The translations under genes and the position numbers were made by a program. Positions 37,166 to 47,086 of a stretch of 64,000 nucleotides of DNA are shown here, piece by piece. A model generated the notes under the pieces. It made no database searches. It had not been told where the DNA came from and worked only from the letters and a program-made list of their open reading frames with translations. The stretch's first letter is position 1. The number at the start of each line of letters is the position of its first letter. The DNA comes from Acidobacteriaceae bacterium (GTDB lineage Bacteria > Acidobacteriota > Terriglobia > Terriglobales > Acidobacteriaceae). The stretch spans positions 1 through 64,000 of the forward strand of contig DAIDGW010000154.1 in NCBI GenBank assembly GCA_027452245.1, given 5' to 3'.

Positions 37166-38679
37166 GGTTGCGCCCCGGCCCGGGCCGTCCGGCATTCAAA
37201 CCCCGCCGCTCGCAGCGCCTCGTGCGCAACCTCCACATCGTCGAATGGATGAGATCCATCCCGCGCGACCTGCACCTTCTCATGCCCTTTTCCTGCCAGC
37301 AGCACAATGTCGCCCGGTCGCGCTTCGTTGATGGCGAATGCAATGGCCTTCCTGCGGTCCGGTTCTACCGTATATTTCACGCCCGTCTTCTGCAGTCCGA
37401 CCAGAGCATCATTAATAATCGCCCGCGGATCTTCACTCCGGGGATTATCCGACGTCAGCACGACAAAATCGCTTCCCCGCCCTGCCGCCTCGCCCATCAT
37501 CGGACGCTTGGCGCGATCCCGGTCGCCCCCGCATCCAAATACCGTCAACACCCTCCCGCTCGCGCCCGGACGCGACACAAACTCCCGTGCCAGCGCCGTC
37601 AGGTTCCGCAGCGCGTCGTCGGTGTGCGCGTAATCGACCACCACCGTGAAGGGCTGCTTGCAATCGACCCTCTGGAATCTTCCGGGAACGTGCGCCAGTT
37701 GACCGATCCCACTCGCCATCGCCTCCCCTTTACACCCGCGGGAAAAAGCTGCGGCGGAAGCGGCCAGTATGTTGTACACGTTCACCCGGCCAATCAGCGG
37801 CGAAAATACGGGAACTTTCCCCTCGGGCGTAATCAGGTCGAACCGCGTTCCATTCGGCGTAACCTCTGGTTTCTCGGCGTGAAAGTCACCACGCTCCCAG
37901 CCATAGGTCACCACTTTCGAACCCTGCTTCTGACCGAAGCCGGTCAAACTCGCCCCGTGTTCATCGTCGATGTTCGTCACTGCGACTCGTGGAGCGTCCG
38001 TACCGCAGCCTTCAAACAGCACGCGCTTCGCCAGGAAATAGTCGTCCATTGTCTTGTGATAATCGAGGTGATCCCGGCTCAGGTTCGTGAAGACTGCAAC
38101 GTCGAAAGGCACGCCATAGACTCGCTGTTGCGCCAGCGCGTGCGACGAAACTTCCATCACCGCATCGCTCGCGCCCTGTCCCAGGGCCTCGTTCAGAATG
38201 CGATTCACTTCCAGTGCTTCCGGCGTGGTGTGCGGCGCGGACAACACCTTCCCCGCCACGTGATACTCGATCGTTCCGATCAGTGCGCTCTTGCGTCCGG
38301 CCGCGCTCAGTATCGATTCCACCAGAAATGCCGTGGTGCTCTTTCCATTCGTCCCGGTAATTCCGGTGATCGCGATGCGTTCGGCCGGCCTCTTATAAAA
38401 GTTTGCGCTGATCCGCGCCAGCGCCCGCCTTCCATGCGGCACTACCGCCCACCCAACCCCCACGCGCGGCCGCTGCGATGTCGAATCCGTGACGATCGCT
38501 ACCGCTCCCGCTCCAATCGCTGCGTCAATAAATCGATTTCCGTCCGAACTCTCGCCCAGCATCGCCACAAAAAGCGATCCCGGCCTTACCTGCCGGGAAT
38601 CGTATTCGACACTGGTCACATCCGGATTCCCGCTCAGTGCGAGGTACTCCGCACCATCCAGCAACTGTTGCAAGGTCAT
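37162..38679 (-). CDS. murE: UDP-MurNAc-L-Ala-D-Glu--meso-diaminopimelate ligase
   Basis: 505 residues. GITGTNGKSTTAFLVESIL is the P-loop, TNLSRDHLDYHKTMDDYF and VVDYAHTDDALRNL are family motifs. The DNPR in LTSDNPRSEDPRAI is the meso-diaminopimelate-specific loop (lysine-type enzymes have DDPR/N variants), so the organism makes m-DAP peptidoglycan, as Gram-negative Acidobacteria do. First gene of the visible cell-wall run. mraZ, mraW, ftsL and ftsI, which usually precede it, are not in front of it. The ATG at 38679 lies one codon after an in-frame GTG. Confidence 0.95.
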   Translation of the reverse strand: MTLQQLLDGAEYLALSGNPDVTSVEYDSRQVRPGSLFVAMLGESSDGNRFIDAAIGAGAVAIVTDSTSQRPRVGVGWAVVPHGRRALARISANFYKRPAERIAITGITGTNGKSTTAFLVESILSAAGRKSALIGTIEYHVAGKVLSAPHTTPEALEVNRILNEALGQGASDAVMEVSSHALAQQRVYGVPFDVAVFTNLSRDHLDYHKTMDDYFLAKRVLFEGCGTDAPRVAVTNIDDEHGASLTGFGQKQGSKVVTYGWERGDFHAEKPEVTPNGTRFDLITPEGKVPVFSPLIGRVNVYNILAASAAAFSRGCKGEAMASGIGQLAHVPGRFQRVDCKQPFTVVVDYAHTDDALRNLTALAREFVSRPGASGRVLTVFGCGGDRDRAKRPMMGEAAGRGSDFVVLTSDNPRSEDPRAIINDALVGLQKTGVKYTVEPDRRKAIAFAINEARPGDIVLLAGKGHEKVQVARDGSHPFDDVEVAHEALRAAGFECRTARAGAQP

Positions 38680-38828
38680 CACTGGAAATTATATGGCACC
38701 CCATTCGCTGCAGGACTCCACAAATAGCCGCCAGCGAACCATTTCGGAAATCATCTCCCCTGTCCAACCACGTTCCCATTACCAATGTCACGTTCTCCAA
38801 CCCGCCCGGCTGCGCTACATTTCAAAGC

Positions 38829-39011
38829 ATGTCCACCGGAACTGGTACTGCCAAATATCGCTGCATGCAATGCGAGCAGCCCGAAGATCACTGCACCTGC
38901 GAGAAATTTTGCTGCCTCTGCCAGTCGGTCATTGATGTCCGCATCTGTGCTGACGGCCTCATGTACTGTGAACCCTGCCGCACCGCCTGCGAATACAAAA
39001 CCTCCGATTAG
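38829..39011 (+). CDS. Small cysteine-rich (zinc-ribbon-like) protein
   Basis: 60 residues with nine cysteines: CMQCEQ, CTC, CCLCQ, CADG and CEPCRTAC. The spacing of CxxC pairs suggests one or two zinc sites. Functionally unknown. It is divergent from murE and 48 bases before another small ORF on the same strand. A minus-strand ORF overlaps it (38751-39134) with a plausible hydrophobic stretch, but the Cys-pair pattern here makes the plus strand more convincing. Confidence 0.55.
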   Translation: MSTGTGTAKYRCMQCEQPEDHCTCEKFCCLCQSVIDVRICADGLMYCEPCRTACEYKTSD

Positions 39012-39059
39012 CAGCAACAGCACTCCGCCCGCCCGCACTCTAATCACAGAGGTGCGACC

Positions 39060-39398
39060 ATGGCTGAGAATCGACAACCCCGCGACCCGCTTCCCGAACG
39101 CGACCCAACCCTGAAAGGGGACAACCAGGCTCAACTCGATGATCTAGGCAACGACCCCGCTCAGGTAGGACCCGACAGCGCCGGTCAATCCGGAGATCCG
39201 CAGCGCCTTTCCGAAATTGAGGAAACCAACGACGAGAGCGTCGAAGAACTCGCCGACACCGATCAGGCATGGGAAGCTGCCGCTGTCGATGGCAGCGAAG
39301 ACGCCGGCAATCATCCGGAACGGCCGACGCATACTCACGAAGAGTATGGCGATCCCGGCGACCTCCCGCCCGAGCGCAATAAAGACCGCGCTGCGTGA
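39060..39398 (+). CDS. Acidic, probably disordered small protein
   Basis: 112 residues, very rich in Glu, Asp, Gln, Pro and Asn with almost no hydrophobic core (RDPLPERDPTLKGDNQAQ; ETNDESVEELADTDQAWE; HPERPTHTHEEYGDPGDLPP). GAGG stands 8 bases before the ATG. Composition suggests an intrinsically disordered or stress-type protein; no family recognised. Tail to tail with the mutase gene, 6 bases apart. Confidence 0.55.
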   Translation: MAENRQPRDPLPERDPTLKGDNQAQLDDLGNDPAQVGPDSAGQSGDPQRLSEIEETNDESVEELADTDQAWEAAAVDGSEDAGNHPERPTHTHEEYGDPGDLPPERNKDRAA

Positions 39399-39404
39399 GA
39401 TGCG

Positions 39405-40988
<1,584 letters not shown>

Positions 40989-41085
40989 GGGCGTTTCGTC
41001 TTTGCTTTGAGTGCTCAGAAATGCGATGCCTCATTCAAATCAGGTGCCATACGTCTCGCCGCCGTTGCGAGACAATGGGCATTCC

Positions 41086-41490
41086 CTACTGTTTCTTCCG
41101 TACCTTCATGAACGAACTCACCCCAAACCACGTAAACATCAGGGTGAACCCGACCGCCAGCATCACTCGCCCGGCAGTCGTGTGTCCTGTTTCATATTTC
41201 GCATACTCTCGGGCAAACGCGAGCGCGCCCACCGCCGCGATAAACAGGAACACCGCTCCCGTCACTTCCAGCCAGAGCTGATGCAACACATTTCCAAACG
41301 ACCGCAGCGTCGCCCGGCCCGCGCTCAGCGCGGCATTCACCGTGCGGCTTCGCTCCGCCTGGCTCTTGGCCACCCGCGTCGCAACTCGCGTCACCACGCC
41401 GGCTTTTCGCATCGTAGACGCTAAACTCACGTCCTCGATTTTAACAGCCTGTGGCGCTACAATGGCCCGACTCTGTGGGATGGTAGTCAC
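41086..41490 (-). CDS. Two-helix membrane protein, unknown function
   Basis: 134 residues from a GTG. A basic, alanine-rich N-terminal half (RATLRSFGNVLHQLW) leads to two membrane helices (VTGAVFLFIAAVGALAFA and AGRVMLAVGFTLMFTWFGVSSF). No recognised domain. It is divergent from the methyltransferase gene, with about 38 bases between. A shorter start near residue 28 (MRKAG) is possible. Confidence 0.6.
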   Translation of the reverse strand: MTTIPQSRAIVAPQAVKIEDVSLASTMRKAGVVTRVATRVAKSQAERSRTVNAALSAGRATLRSFGNVLHQLWLEVTGAVFLFIAAVGALAFAREYAKYETGHTTAGRVMLAVGFTLMFTWFGVSSFMKVRKKQ

Positions 41491-41528
41491 ATTTACCCCG
41501 CCCGGGGCATCTAACTGGGGGAAGCCGC

Positions 41529-42344
41529 ATGCATATCACGCCGGATTTCGCGCAACTCAAAGAGAAACTGAAAGCCTCATGGATCGCCGGTGACTTCGGC
41601 CAGATCGGCAAGTTTATCGCCAAGGAAGGCGAGCACTTCGTGCAGCGCCTGGCCCTTCAGCCCGGCATGATGGTTCTCGACGTAGCCTGCGGAACGGGAA
41701 ACTCGGCCGTCCCCGCAGCCCATCACGGCGCCATCGTCACCGGAATCGACATCGCTCCCAATCTGCTGGAGCAAGCCCGGCACCGGGCCGCAGCCGAGCA
41801 TCTCACAATTCAATTCGATGAAGGGGACGCTGAAAACCTGCCCTATCCCGACCAGTCGTTCGACGCCGTCATCTCGATGTACGGCGCCATGTTCGCTCCC
41901 CGTCCCGAGCGCGTCGCCTCCGAATTCGCTCGCGTCTGCAAGCCCGGTGGCCTGATCGCCATGGCCAACTGGACTCCCGATGGCTACGTCGGCAAGAGCT
42001 TCCGCGTAACTTCGCAGGTTGCTCCGCCCCCATCGGGAATACCGGCTCCCACGCTCTGGGGAGATACGTCCACCGTTCAGCAACGCCTCGGACCTTATAC
42101 CTCCAGCCTGACTTTGACCCGGCAGATCGCCCGCATGCGCTATCCCTTCAGCCCGAAGGAAACCGTGGCGTTCTTTCGGCAATACTTCGGCCCGACTCGT
42201 ACAACATTCTCTCGACTCGATCCCCCCGCGCAGGCCGACCTTAGTCAGCAACTCGAAGCGCTCTGGATCGAACACAATCTGGCTTCTGATGGAACGACCG
42301 AAGTCGAAGCCGAATACCTCGAAATTCATGGCATTCGGCGATGA
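41529..42344 (+). CDS. Class I SAM-dependent methyltransferase
   Basis: 271 residues. Motif I MVLDVACGTGNSAVPAA binds SAM (about residues 50-60), motif II is GIDIAPNLLEQAR, the acidic loop is EGDAENLPYPDQSFDAVIS (as in UbiE-like enzymes), followed by VCKPGGLIAMANW. The C-terminal part lacks a recognisable substrate domain. Target unknown. GGGGGAAG precedes the ATG. Followed at 33 bases by a small ORF and then the pqqD-pqqE pair. Confidence 0.85.
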   Translation: MHITPDFAQLKEKLKASWIAGDFGQIGKFIAKEGEHFVQRLALQPGMMVLDVACGTGNSAVPAAHHGAIVTGIDIAPNLLEQARHRAAAEHLTIQFDEGDAENLPYPDQSFDAVISMYGAMFAPRPERVASEFARVCKPGGLIAMANWTPDGYVGKSFRVTSQVAPPPSGIPAPTLWGDTSTVQQRLGPYTSSLTLTRQIARMRYPFSPKETVAFFRQYFGPTRTTFSRLDPPAQADLSQQLEALWIEHNLASDGTTEVEAEYLEIHGIRR

Positions 42345-42376
42345 CTGGGAATTGATAAAATAACTTGGGGGGCCCC

Positions 42377-42661
42377 GTGGACCAGCAACTGAAGCAACTC
42401 ATGAAAGAGCTCGGAGAAGCCATCAACGAATCCCTGTCCGATTCCGAGCAGATTGCCGAAGTCGTCTCGCGCATCAAGGAAGGCGGCTACGACATCTTTC
42501 TGGTCCTCGAAGCCACCATCGGCGTAAGCAAGCAGGGTGACAAGCCCACTGACAAGACATCTCTAATCACCACCCTCTCCACCAACCCCGAATTCAAGAT
42601 CAGTGACCAGGATCTCAAGTTCCTGAAATCTCTCCGCATCAAAATCGAAGACGAAACATAG
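42377..42661 (+). CDS. Small helical protein, unknown function
   Basis: 94 residues from a GTG at 42377, preceded by a run of G that can act as a Shine-Dalgarno; an in-frame TTG at 42365 is less likely. Sequence is mostly charged helix (QQLKQLMKELGEAINES) with GGYDIFLVLEATIGV in the middle. No family recognised. The gap before pqqD is about 80 bases, so it may share their transcript. Confidence 0.55.
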   Translation: MDQQLKQLMKELGEAINESLSDSEQIAEVVSRIKEGGYDIFLVLEATIGVSKQGDKPTDKTSLITTLSTNPEFKISDQDLKFLKSLRIKIEDET

Positions 42662-42738
42662 AAATATTCGCCCGCCAGTCCTTGCAGGCAAATGCAATCC
42701 GCCTTCACGGAACCTGCTGTTCCGCTAAACTAACCAGG

Positions 42739-43014
42739 ATGCCATCTCCCACAGACACCAGCCAGCCTCGCCTCGCTCCCGGATGCCGTTGGGGAGGCAC
42801 GGAACAGGACCGCGTCATTCTCTACCCCGAGGGCGCTCTCAAGCTCAAAGGCCCCGGACGCCTGATCCTCGAACGTTGCGACGGCCAGCGCACATTCGCC
42901 GAACTCCTTTCAGAATTGCAAGGCGAATTCGCCAGCACCGACCCGGATAAGATCCGTTCCGATATCAGCACCTTCCTCGAACAACTGAACAATAAACGCA
43001 TCGTCGACTACTAA
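42739..43014 (+). CDS. pqqD: PqqD-like RiPP recognition protein
   Basis: 91 residues. The PqqD fold is readable: a basic N-terminal strand (RWGGTEQDRVILYPEGALKL), GPGRLILERCDGQRTFAELLSELQGEF and the helical end RSDISTFLEQLNNKRIVDY. In PQQ synthesis PqqD binds the PqqA peptide and presents it to PqqE. The ATG at 42739 follows CAGG. 320 bases before the PqqE-like gene, with two very small ORFs between; pqqA, pqqB and pqqC are not in this window. Confidence 0.82.
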   Translation: MPSPTDTSQPRLAPGCRWGGTEQDRVILYPEGALKLKGPGRLILERCDGQRTFAELLSELQGEFASTDPDKIRSDISTFLEQLNNKRIVDY

Positions 43015-43083
43015 GGGCAGATGCCACCGCTCAAGAGCTAGGTTTACTTGCAGGCCTATTGATCGATGTCTAAACCTAGGTCC

Positions 43084-43164
43084 ATGAACAAATACGAGCA
43101 ATTCACCAAAATCACCCTAGTACTTAATCGCTGTCGAACCTTGCTCATTGACTACACGCGCTAA
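43084..43164 (+). CDS. Tiny ORF 1 between pqqD and pqqE (26 aa)
   Basis: Encodes 26 residues beginning MNKYEQFTKITL and ending LLIDYTR. A weak AGG sits before the ATG. PqqA precursors are 20-30 residues with Glu-x3-Tyr; this ORF has no such motif, though it ends Asp-Tyr. It lies where a precursor peptide would be expected, between PqqD and PqqE. Reality unproven. Confidence 0.25.
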   Translation: MNKYEQFTKITLVLNRCRTLLIDYTR

Positions 43165-43173
43165 CACCCATCA

Positions 43174-43257
43174 ATGCACGACCTGCTCCGCAAGCGTCTG
43201 ATAAGCGAGGTCACAGAGTTACAAGAACGCTGGTGGCGCATACTGGAGGGACGTTAA
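43174..43257 (+). CDS. Tiny ORF 2 between pqqD and pqqE (27 aa)
   Basis: Encodes 27 residues beginning MHDLLRKRLI and ending ERWWRILEGR. The segment SEVTELQ recalls the EVT start of the PqqA motif (EVTxY) but the Tyr is missing; two Trp follow instead. It has no clear Shine-Dalgarno. Sits 76 bases before the PqqE ATG. Candidate peptide substrate by position only. Confidence 0.28.
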   Translation: MHDLLRKRLISEVTELQERWWRILEGR

Positions 43258-43333
43258 CTTCGTAACCTACTGGGTGAGGGAGCAGCTAGCAGGCGATCGG
43301 AACGCTCACTTCCGTATAAAATCAACCCAGCGC

Positions 43334-44464
43334 ATGTCCAACCCTCTCGCCCTCATTGCCGAGATCACGCACCGCTGCCCGCTGCACTGCGTGTACTGTT
43401 CCAATCCTCTGCAACTTTCGGCAACTGACACCGAACTCTCCACGGCTCAATGGATTTCCGTCCTGCAGCAAGCCGGAAAGCTCGGCATGTTGCACGTGCA
43501 CTTTACCGGAGGCGAACCACTCGCCCGCCCCGATCTCACCGAGTTAATCGCGGCCGCGCGCCAATCCGGCCTCTACACCAACCTCATCACTTCCGGGGTG
43601 GGGCTGAAAGGCGACCGACTGCAAGCTCTGGTCGATGCCGGACTCGATCACATCCAGATCAGTTTTCAGGATTCGCGCGAAGGTGCCGCCAACTGGATCG
43701 CCGGAGCCCGCGCACATGTCCACAAGATCGATCTTTCCCGCGCCATCCGTGGCCACAAACTAGCTTTTACCGTCAATCTCGTGGTACATCGCCAGAATCT
43801 CGATCACCTCGAAGAGATGATCGATTTCATCGAGCAACTCAATCCCGACCGCATTGAGATCGCTAATGCGCAGTACTACGGATGGGCGCTTGCTAATCGT
43901 GCCGCGCTCATTCCCACACAAGAGCAGGTTAGTCGCGCCGTTGAAATCGTCGCCGCCGCCGAGAAGCGCCTCGCCGGACGCATGCGCATCGATTCCGTCG
44001 TCCCCGACTATTACGCACAATATCCCAAAGCTTGCATGGGTGGCTGGGGACGCCGCCTCGTGCTTATCAATCCTGCCGGCAAAGCTCTCCCCTGCCATGC
44101 CGCGGAAGTCATCCCCGGCCTCATCTTCGATAATGTGCGGGAGAAAACTCTCTACTGGATATGGAACGAATCGTCTTCGTTCCGGCAGTTTCGCGGAGAA
44201 GATTGGATGCCGGTACCTTGCCGCAGTTGCGATCGGCGCGCCGAAGATTTTGGCGGTTGCCGCTGTCAGGCTCTCCTGCTCACCGGAGATGCCGCAGCCA
44301 CCGATCCCACCTGCGCCCTGTCACCCATGCACGCCAGGATTCAAGCTGCCGTCGCTCAGGCCAACTCTAACGCCTTCATCGCACGCCCCGCCGCCACTCC
44401 CAGCCTCGTACAACTGCAACACTCCCAAAAGGATCTCTGGAGCTACCGTACGAACCCGGAATAA
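43334..44464 (+). CDS. pqqE: Radical SAM enzyme PqqE
   Basis: 376 residues from the ATG at 43334 (an in-frame GTG at 43274 is less consistent with the family). CX3CX2C of the radical-SAM cluster is RCPLHCVYC (Cys15, Cys19, Cys22), followed by FTGGEPLARPDL. The C-terminal SPASM part, PCRSCDRRAEDFGGCRCQA, then LLTGDAAATDPTCALSPMH, matches PqqE specifically rather than generic radical-SAM RiPP maturases. PqqE makes the Glu-Tyr carbon-carbon bond of PQQ in PqqA. Only pqqD accompanies it; pqqABC may be elsewhere or the substrate may differ. Confidence 0.85.
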   Translation: MSNPLALIAEITHRCPLHCVYCSNPLQLSATDTELSTAQWISVLQQAGKLGMLHVHFTGGEPLARPDLTELIAAARQSGLYTNLITSGVGLKGDRLQALVDAGLDHIQISFQDSREGAANWIAGARAHVHKIDLSRAIRGHKLAFTVNLVVHRQNLDHLEEMIDFIEQLNPDRIEIANAQYYGWALANRAALIPTQEQVSRAVEIVAAAEKRLAGRMRIDSVVPDYYAQYPKACMGGWGRRLVLINPAGKALPCHAAEVIPGLIFDNVREKTLYWIWNESSSFRQFRGEDWMPVPCRSCDRRAEDFGGCRCQALLLTGDAAATDPTCALSPMHARIQAAVAQANSNAFIARPAATPSLVQLQHSQKDLWSYRTNPE

Positions 44465-44488
44465 TGACGGCCTCAATCGCACCCATCC

Positions 44489-45313
44489 CTACCAGCGCAC
44501 TCCTAGTGTCAGCGTGCGGAAGTCGGTGGTTACTCCTTGTTCCGTACCGTGCAGTGCCCGGAAATCCAGGTAGATCTGATGATTGTTCTCAAACCTGCGG
44601 TAAAGGCCCGCTCCGTAGTTGTACCCATACTGATCCACGCTGGTGCTGAGGAAGGTCCGGTTGGGAGGCAATCCGAACACATTGCAGTTTCCCCACCATG
44701 TCCAGAACGCATTGCAGAAGCCGCCCACCGCGCCCACCGATTTGGTCAGGCTTCCCGAGCGGTGAATATAATCGGGACCGAGGATCAGGTACCCTCCATA
44801 GTGCTGCGAGACTGGTATGTTGAAGATCGGATCCAGCGTGAATGCAAACGCCCGGTTCGTGCCTGTGCTGGCCTGCGCAATCTGCAGCGCGTTGGCTCGC
44901 AGCGGCAGGTCCGCATAAAAGAAGTCCAGCCGGAAGCCAAAAATATGATTGAAGTTCCGCGCCGCTCCCGCGTTCAGAGTCAGAGCTCCACCTTTGATGA
45001 AGTCCTGCGTCACTCCCGCCCCCAGGTCTGCACCCACCCCGACGTTGAACTCGTACTTCGAGAAAACCGGCGCGCGCCTCCTTCTCGCTGTGATCTCCGG
45101 TTCCTCGCTCGCCTGGCCTGCGGATGAACTGGTGGGCTGTTGCCCGGCCGCCGAGCCTGACGAAGACTGCTGCTCCGGCGCCGTCTGCGACGTGGACGGC
45201 TGCGTCGCCGGCTGCTGGGCCGCTGGCTGCTGGTCTTGGGGAGCATCCTGGGCCGGCAGCACGCCCGCCGCCATGATGGCCAACACTGCTCCCATCACAA
45301 ACTTTCGAATCAT
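44489..45313 (-). CDS. Secreted outer-membrane beta-barrel protein
   Basis: 274 residues. Signal peptide (MGAVLAIMAAGVLPAQ), a low-complexity Gln/Ser/Pro/Ala linker about residues 24-70, then a barrel-like region of alternating aromatic strands (FSKYEFNVGVGADLGAGV; FGFRLDFFYADLPLR; YGYNYGAGLYRRF) ending in LTLGVRW with a terminal aromatic. No ligand or enzyme motif. AGGAGAAGGA stands immediately before the ATG. It is convergent with pqqE. Porin-like or OmpA-like structural role is only a guess. Confidence 0.7.
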   Translation of the reverse strand: MIRKFVMGAVLAIMAAGVLPAQDAPQDQQPAAQQPATQPSTSQTAPEQQSSSGSAAGQQPTSSSAGQASEEPEITARRRRAPVFSKYEFNVGVGADLGAGVTQDFIKGGALTLNAGAARNFNHIFGFRLDFFYADLPLRANALQIAQASTGTNRAFAFTLDPIFNIPVSQHYGGYLILGPDYIHRSGSLTKSVGAVGGFCNAFWTWWGNCNVFGLPPNRTFLSTSVDQYGYNYGAGLYRRFENNHQIYLDFRALHGTEQGVTTDFRTLTLGVRW

Positions 45314-45512
45314 TCCTTCTCCTGGGACCGCTGCCGGTCACGACTCCCTTAGCAGCGGGACGCATTATCTTAACAGCTTGGATGCATTACGCGTTCTATC
45401 TCGCCGCCTGACAAGGATCTGGAACCAGTCCCCCTTGGCTGTCCAGCGGCACGGATCTGTCCGGGCGCTTCTTTGCGACGCTTGACCGCGCGGTTAGATG
45501 GCTTCTTCTTAA

Positions 45513-46934
45513 GTGTCTCCTGGCCCCGCCCCACCTTTCCTGTTCCCCAATCCGCCCCTGCCCACGTATCATGTTGCCCATCGTTCCTCGCGAGAATCCC
45601 AGACCTTGCCTGAAACTGATCTGACTCTCGACCCCGCTCCTGCCGCCCGTTCCCGCGGTACAGGCACTCGTGTGGCTCTCATCGGTTTTGGAACCGTCGG
45701 CCGCTCCGTCGTCAAAATTCTCTGCGAAACGCAGCCCCGCGGCCTGCAACTCACCCACATCTGCAACCGCAATGTGGAGCGTAAAAAGCAGCCGTGGGTC
45801 CCCACTCACGTGATCTGGACCTCCGACATCGACTCGGTTCTGGCCTCTGACGCCGACATCATCATCGAACTGATCGGCGGCCTGTCTCCCGCCGGGCAGA
45901 TCGTGCGCCGCGCCCTTGAATCCGGCAAGTCGGTCGTCACCGCTAACAAGCAACTCATCGCGCGCCACGGTTCGGACCTGCTTCAACTTGCCGCGTCCAA
46001 GGGATGCCAGCTCGAATTTGGCGCGTCCGTCGCCGGCGGCGTTCCCGTGCTCCCTGCGCTCCGTACCGGCCTTTGCGGAGACCGACTGCACGGCATCGCC
46101 GGCATTCTCAACGGCACCTGCAATTACATCCTCAGCCGCATCGAAGGCGCCCGCATTCCCTTCATCGAGGCGCTGGAAGAAGCCCAGGCCCGCGGATACG
46201 CCGAAGCCGATGCCTCCGAAGACCTCGACGGCGGCGACGCCCGCGCCAAACTCGCCATTCTCGCCCTCGCCGGACTTCGCTCCCGCGTCACTCCCGAATC
46301 CATTCGTGCCCGCACCATCCGCGCCATTGATGCCGTCGATTTCGAATATGCCGCAGAACTCGAGTGCACCATCCGCCAGATCTCTCGCGCCCGCCTCGAC
46401 CGCGAGACGCTTTACGCCGAGGTCGGCCCCAGCCTTGTTCCCGTCACCTCGCCCTTCGGACGCGTGCAGTCCAACCAGAATCTCGTGCTCACCTCCGGCC
46501 GCTATGGCGGAGACATGGCCTTCCTCGGTGCCGGAGCCGGTGGCGATCCCACTGCGGTCGCCGTCGTTTCTGATCTGATGTTTGTGGCCGCAAGCCTGCA
46601 GGTCCGCGCCACTTCGCAACAAAACGCCGATTCCTCGCCGGAACCCGCCAACTTCTCCACCCCGCAAGTCTCCAGCGATTTTGAAACTCCCTGGTACCTG
46701 CGCTTTTTCGTCCGCGACCAGCCCGGCATCGTCGCCCGCCTGGCCCAGATCATGTCGGAGCATCAACTCAACATCGATTCCCTGCTCCAGCAGCCCGGGT
46801 GCGACAAGTCCGCATTGCCCTTCGTCATCACGCTCGAACCCTGCCGCGACTCCATGCTCCATCCCGCCCTCGAGAAAATGGCTTCGCTCGAATTCCTCAC
46901 CCGCCCCTGCCTCTGCTTGCCAATTCTGCGTTAG
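45513..46934 (+). CDS. hom: Homoserine dehydrogenase with C-terminal ACT domain
   Basis: About 473 residues from the GTG at 45513; the true start may be later (for example TTG at 45606) because the first 50 residues are poorly conserved. VALIGFGTVGRSVVKIL is the NAD(P)-binding motif. NKQLIARHG, GASVAGGVPVLPALR, GILNGTCNYILSRI and YAEADASEDLDGGDARAKLAILA are the family substrate and active-site regions. The last 75 residues form an ACT domain (YLRFFVRDQPGIVARLAQIM), which binds threonine or another end product. It reduces aspartate semialdehyde to homoserine for Met/Thr synthesis. Stands alone before tRNA-His. Confidence 0.92.
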   Translation: MSPGPAPPFLFPNPPLPTYHVAHRSSRESQTLPETDLTLDPAPAARSRGTGTRVALIGFGTVGRSVVKILCETQPRGLQLTHICNRNVERKKQPWVPTHVIWTSDIDSVLASDADIIIELIGGLSPAGQIVRRALESGKSVVTANKQLIARHGSDLLQLAASKGCQLEFGASVAGGVPVLPALRTGLCGDRLHGIAGILNGTCNYILSRIEGARIPFIEALEEAQARGYAEADASEDLDGGDARAKLAILALAGLRSRVTPESIRARTIRAIDAVDFEYAAELECTIRQISRARLDRETLYAEVGPSLVPVTSPFGRVQSNQNLVLTSGRYGGDMAFLGAGAGGDPTAVAVVSDLMFVAASLQVRATSQQNADSSPEPANFSTPQVSSDFETPWYLRFFVRDQPGIVARLAQIMSEHQLNIDSLLQQPGCDKSALPFVITLEPCRDSMLHPALEKMASLEFLTRPCLCLPILR

Positions 46935-46994
46935 CTCTTCCCCGCATCCGCCCTCGATTGCATCCTGATTCCGTTGCTATAATCAATCAGCGCG

Positions 46995-47070
46995 GTGGGA
47001 ATAGCTCAACTGGCAGAGCATCGGACTGTGGCTCCGACGGTTGCGGGTTCGATTCCCGTTTCCCACCCCA
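46995..47070 (+). tRNA. tRNA-His (anticodon GTG)
   Basis: Acceptor GTGGGAA pairs with TTCCCAC, followed by C73 and an encoded CCA. The base before the acceptor (46994) is G, so the His-specific G-1:C73 pair is genome-encoded. Anticodon loop CTGTGGC within stem TCGGA/TCCGA gives GTG. T-loop TTCGATT. Confidence 0.97.
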
Positions 47071-47086
47071 ATTCCTTCCGCTCCTC

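Noticed and set aside
37168-38727. 519-codon plus-strand ORF opposite murE
   Set aside because: murE on the other strand has all family motifs; this frame is Arg/His-rich noise.
38751-39134. 127-codon minus-strand ORF with a hydrophobic stretch, overlapping two small plus-strand ORFs
   Set aside because: The plus-strand ORFs show CxxC pairs and a good ribosome site; the minus ORF has neither, but this is the least certain rejection.
43174-43257. Calling the 27-codon ORF pqqA
   Set aside because: The essential Glu-x3-Tyr of PqqA is missing, so only a low-confidence peptide ORF is listed.
45396-46862. 488-codon minus-strand ORF opposite homoserine dehydrogenase
   Set aside because: Gly/Asp-rich, no motif; the plus strand has complete NAD-binding, catalytic and ACT regions.
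46799-47086. Upstream extension of the BlaI-family frame through tRNA-His
   Set aside because: It overlaps hom and a tRNA gene; the BlaI fold begins just after the GTG at 47087.
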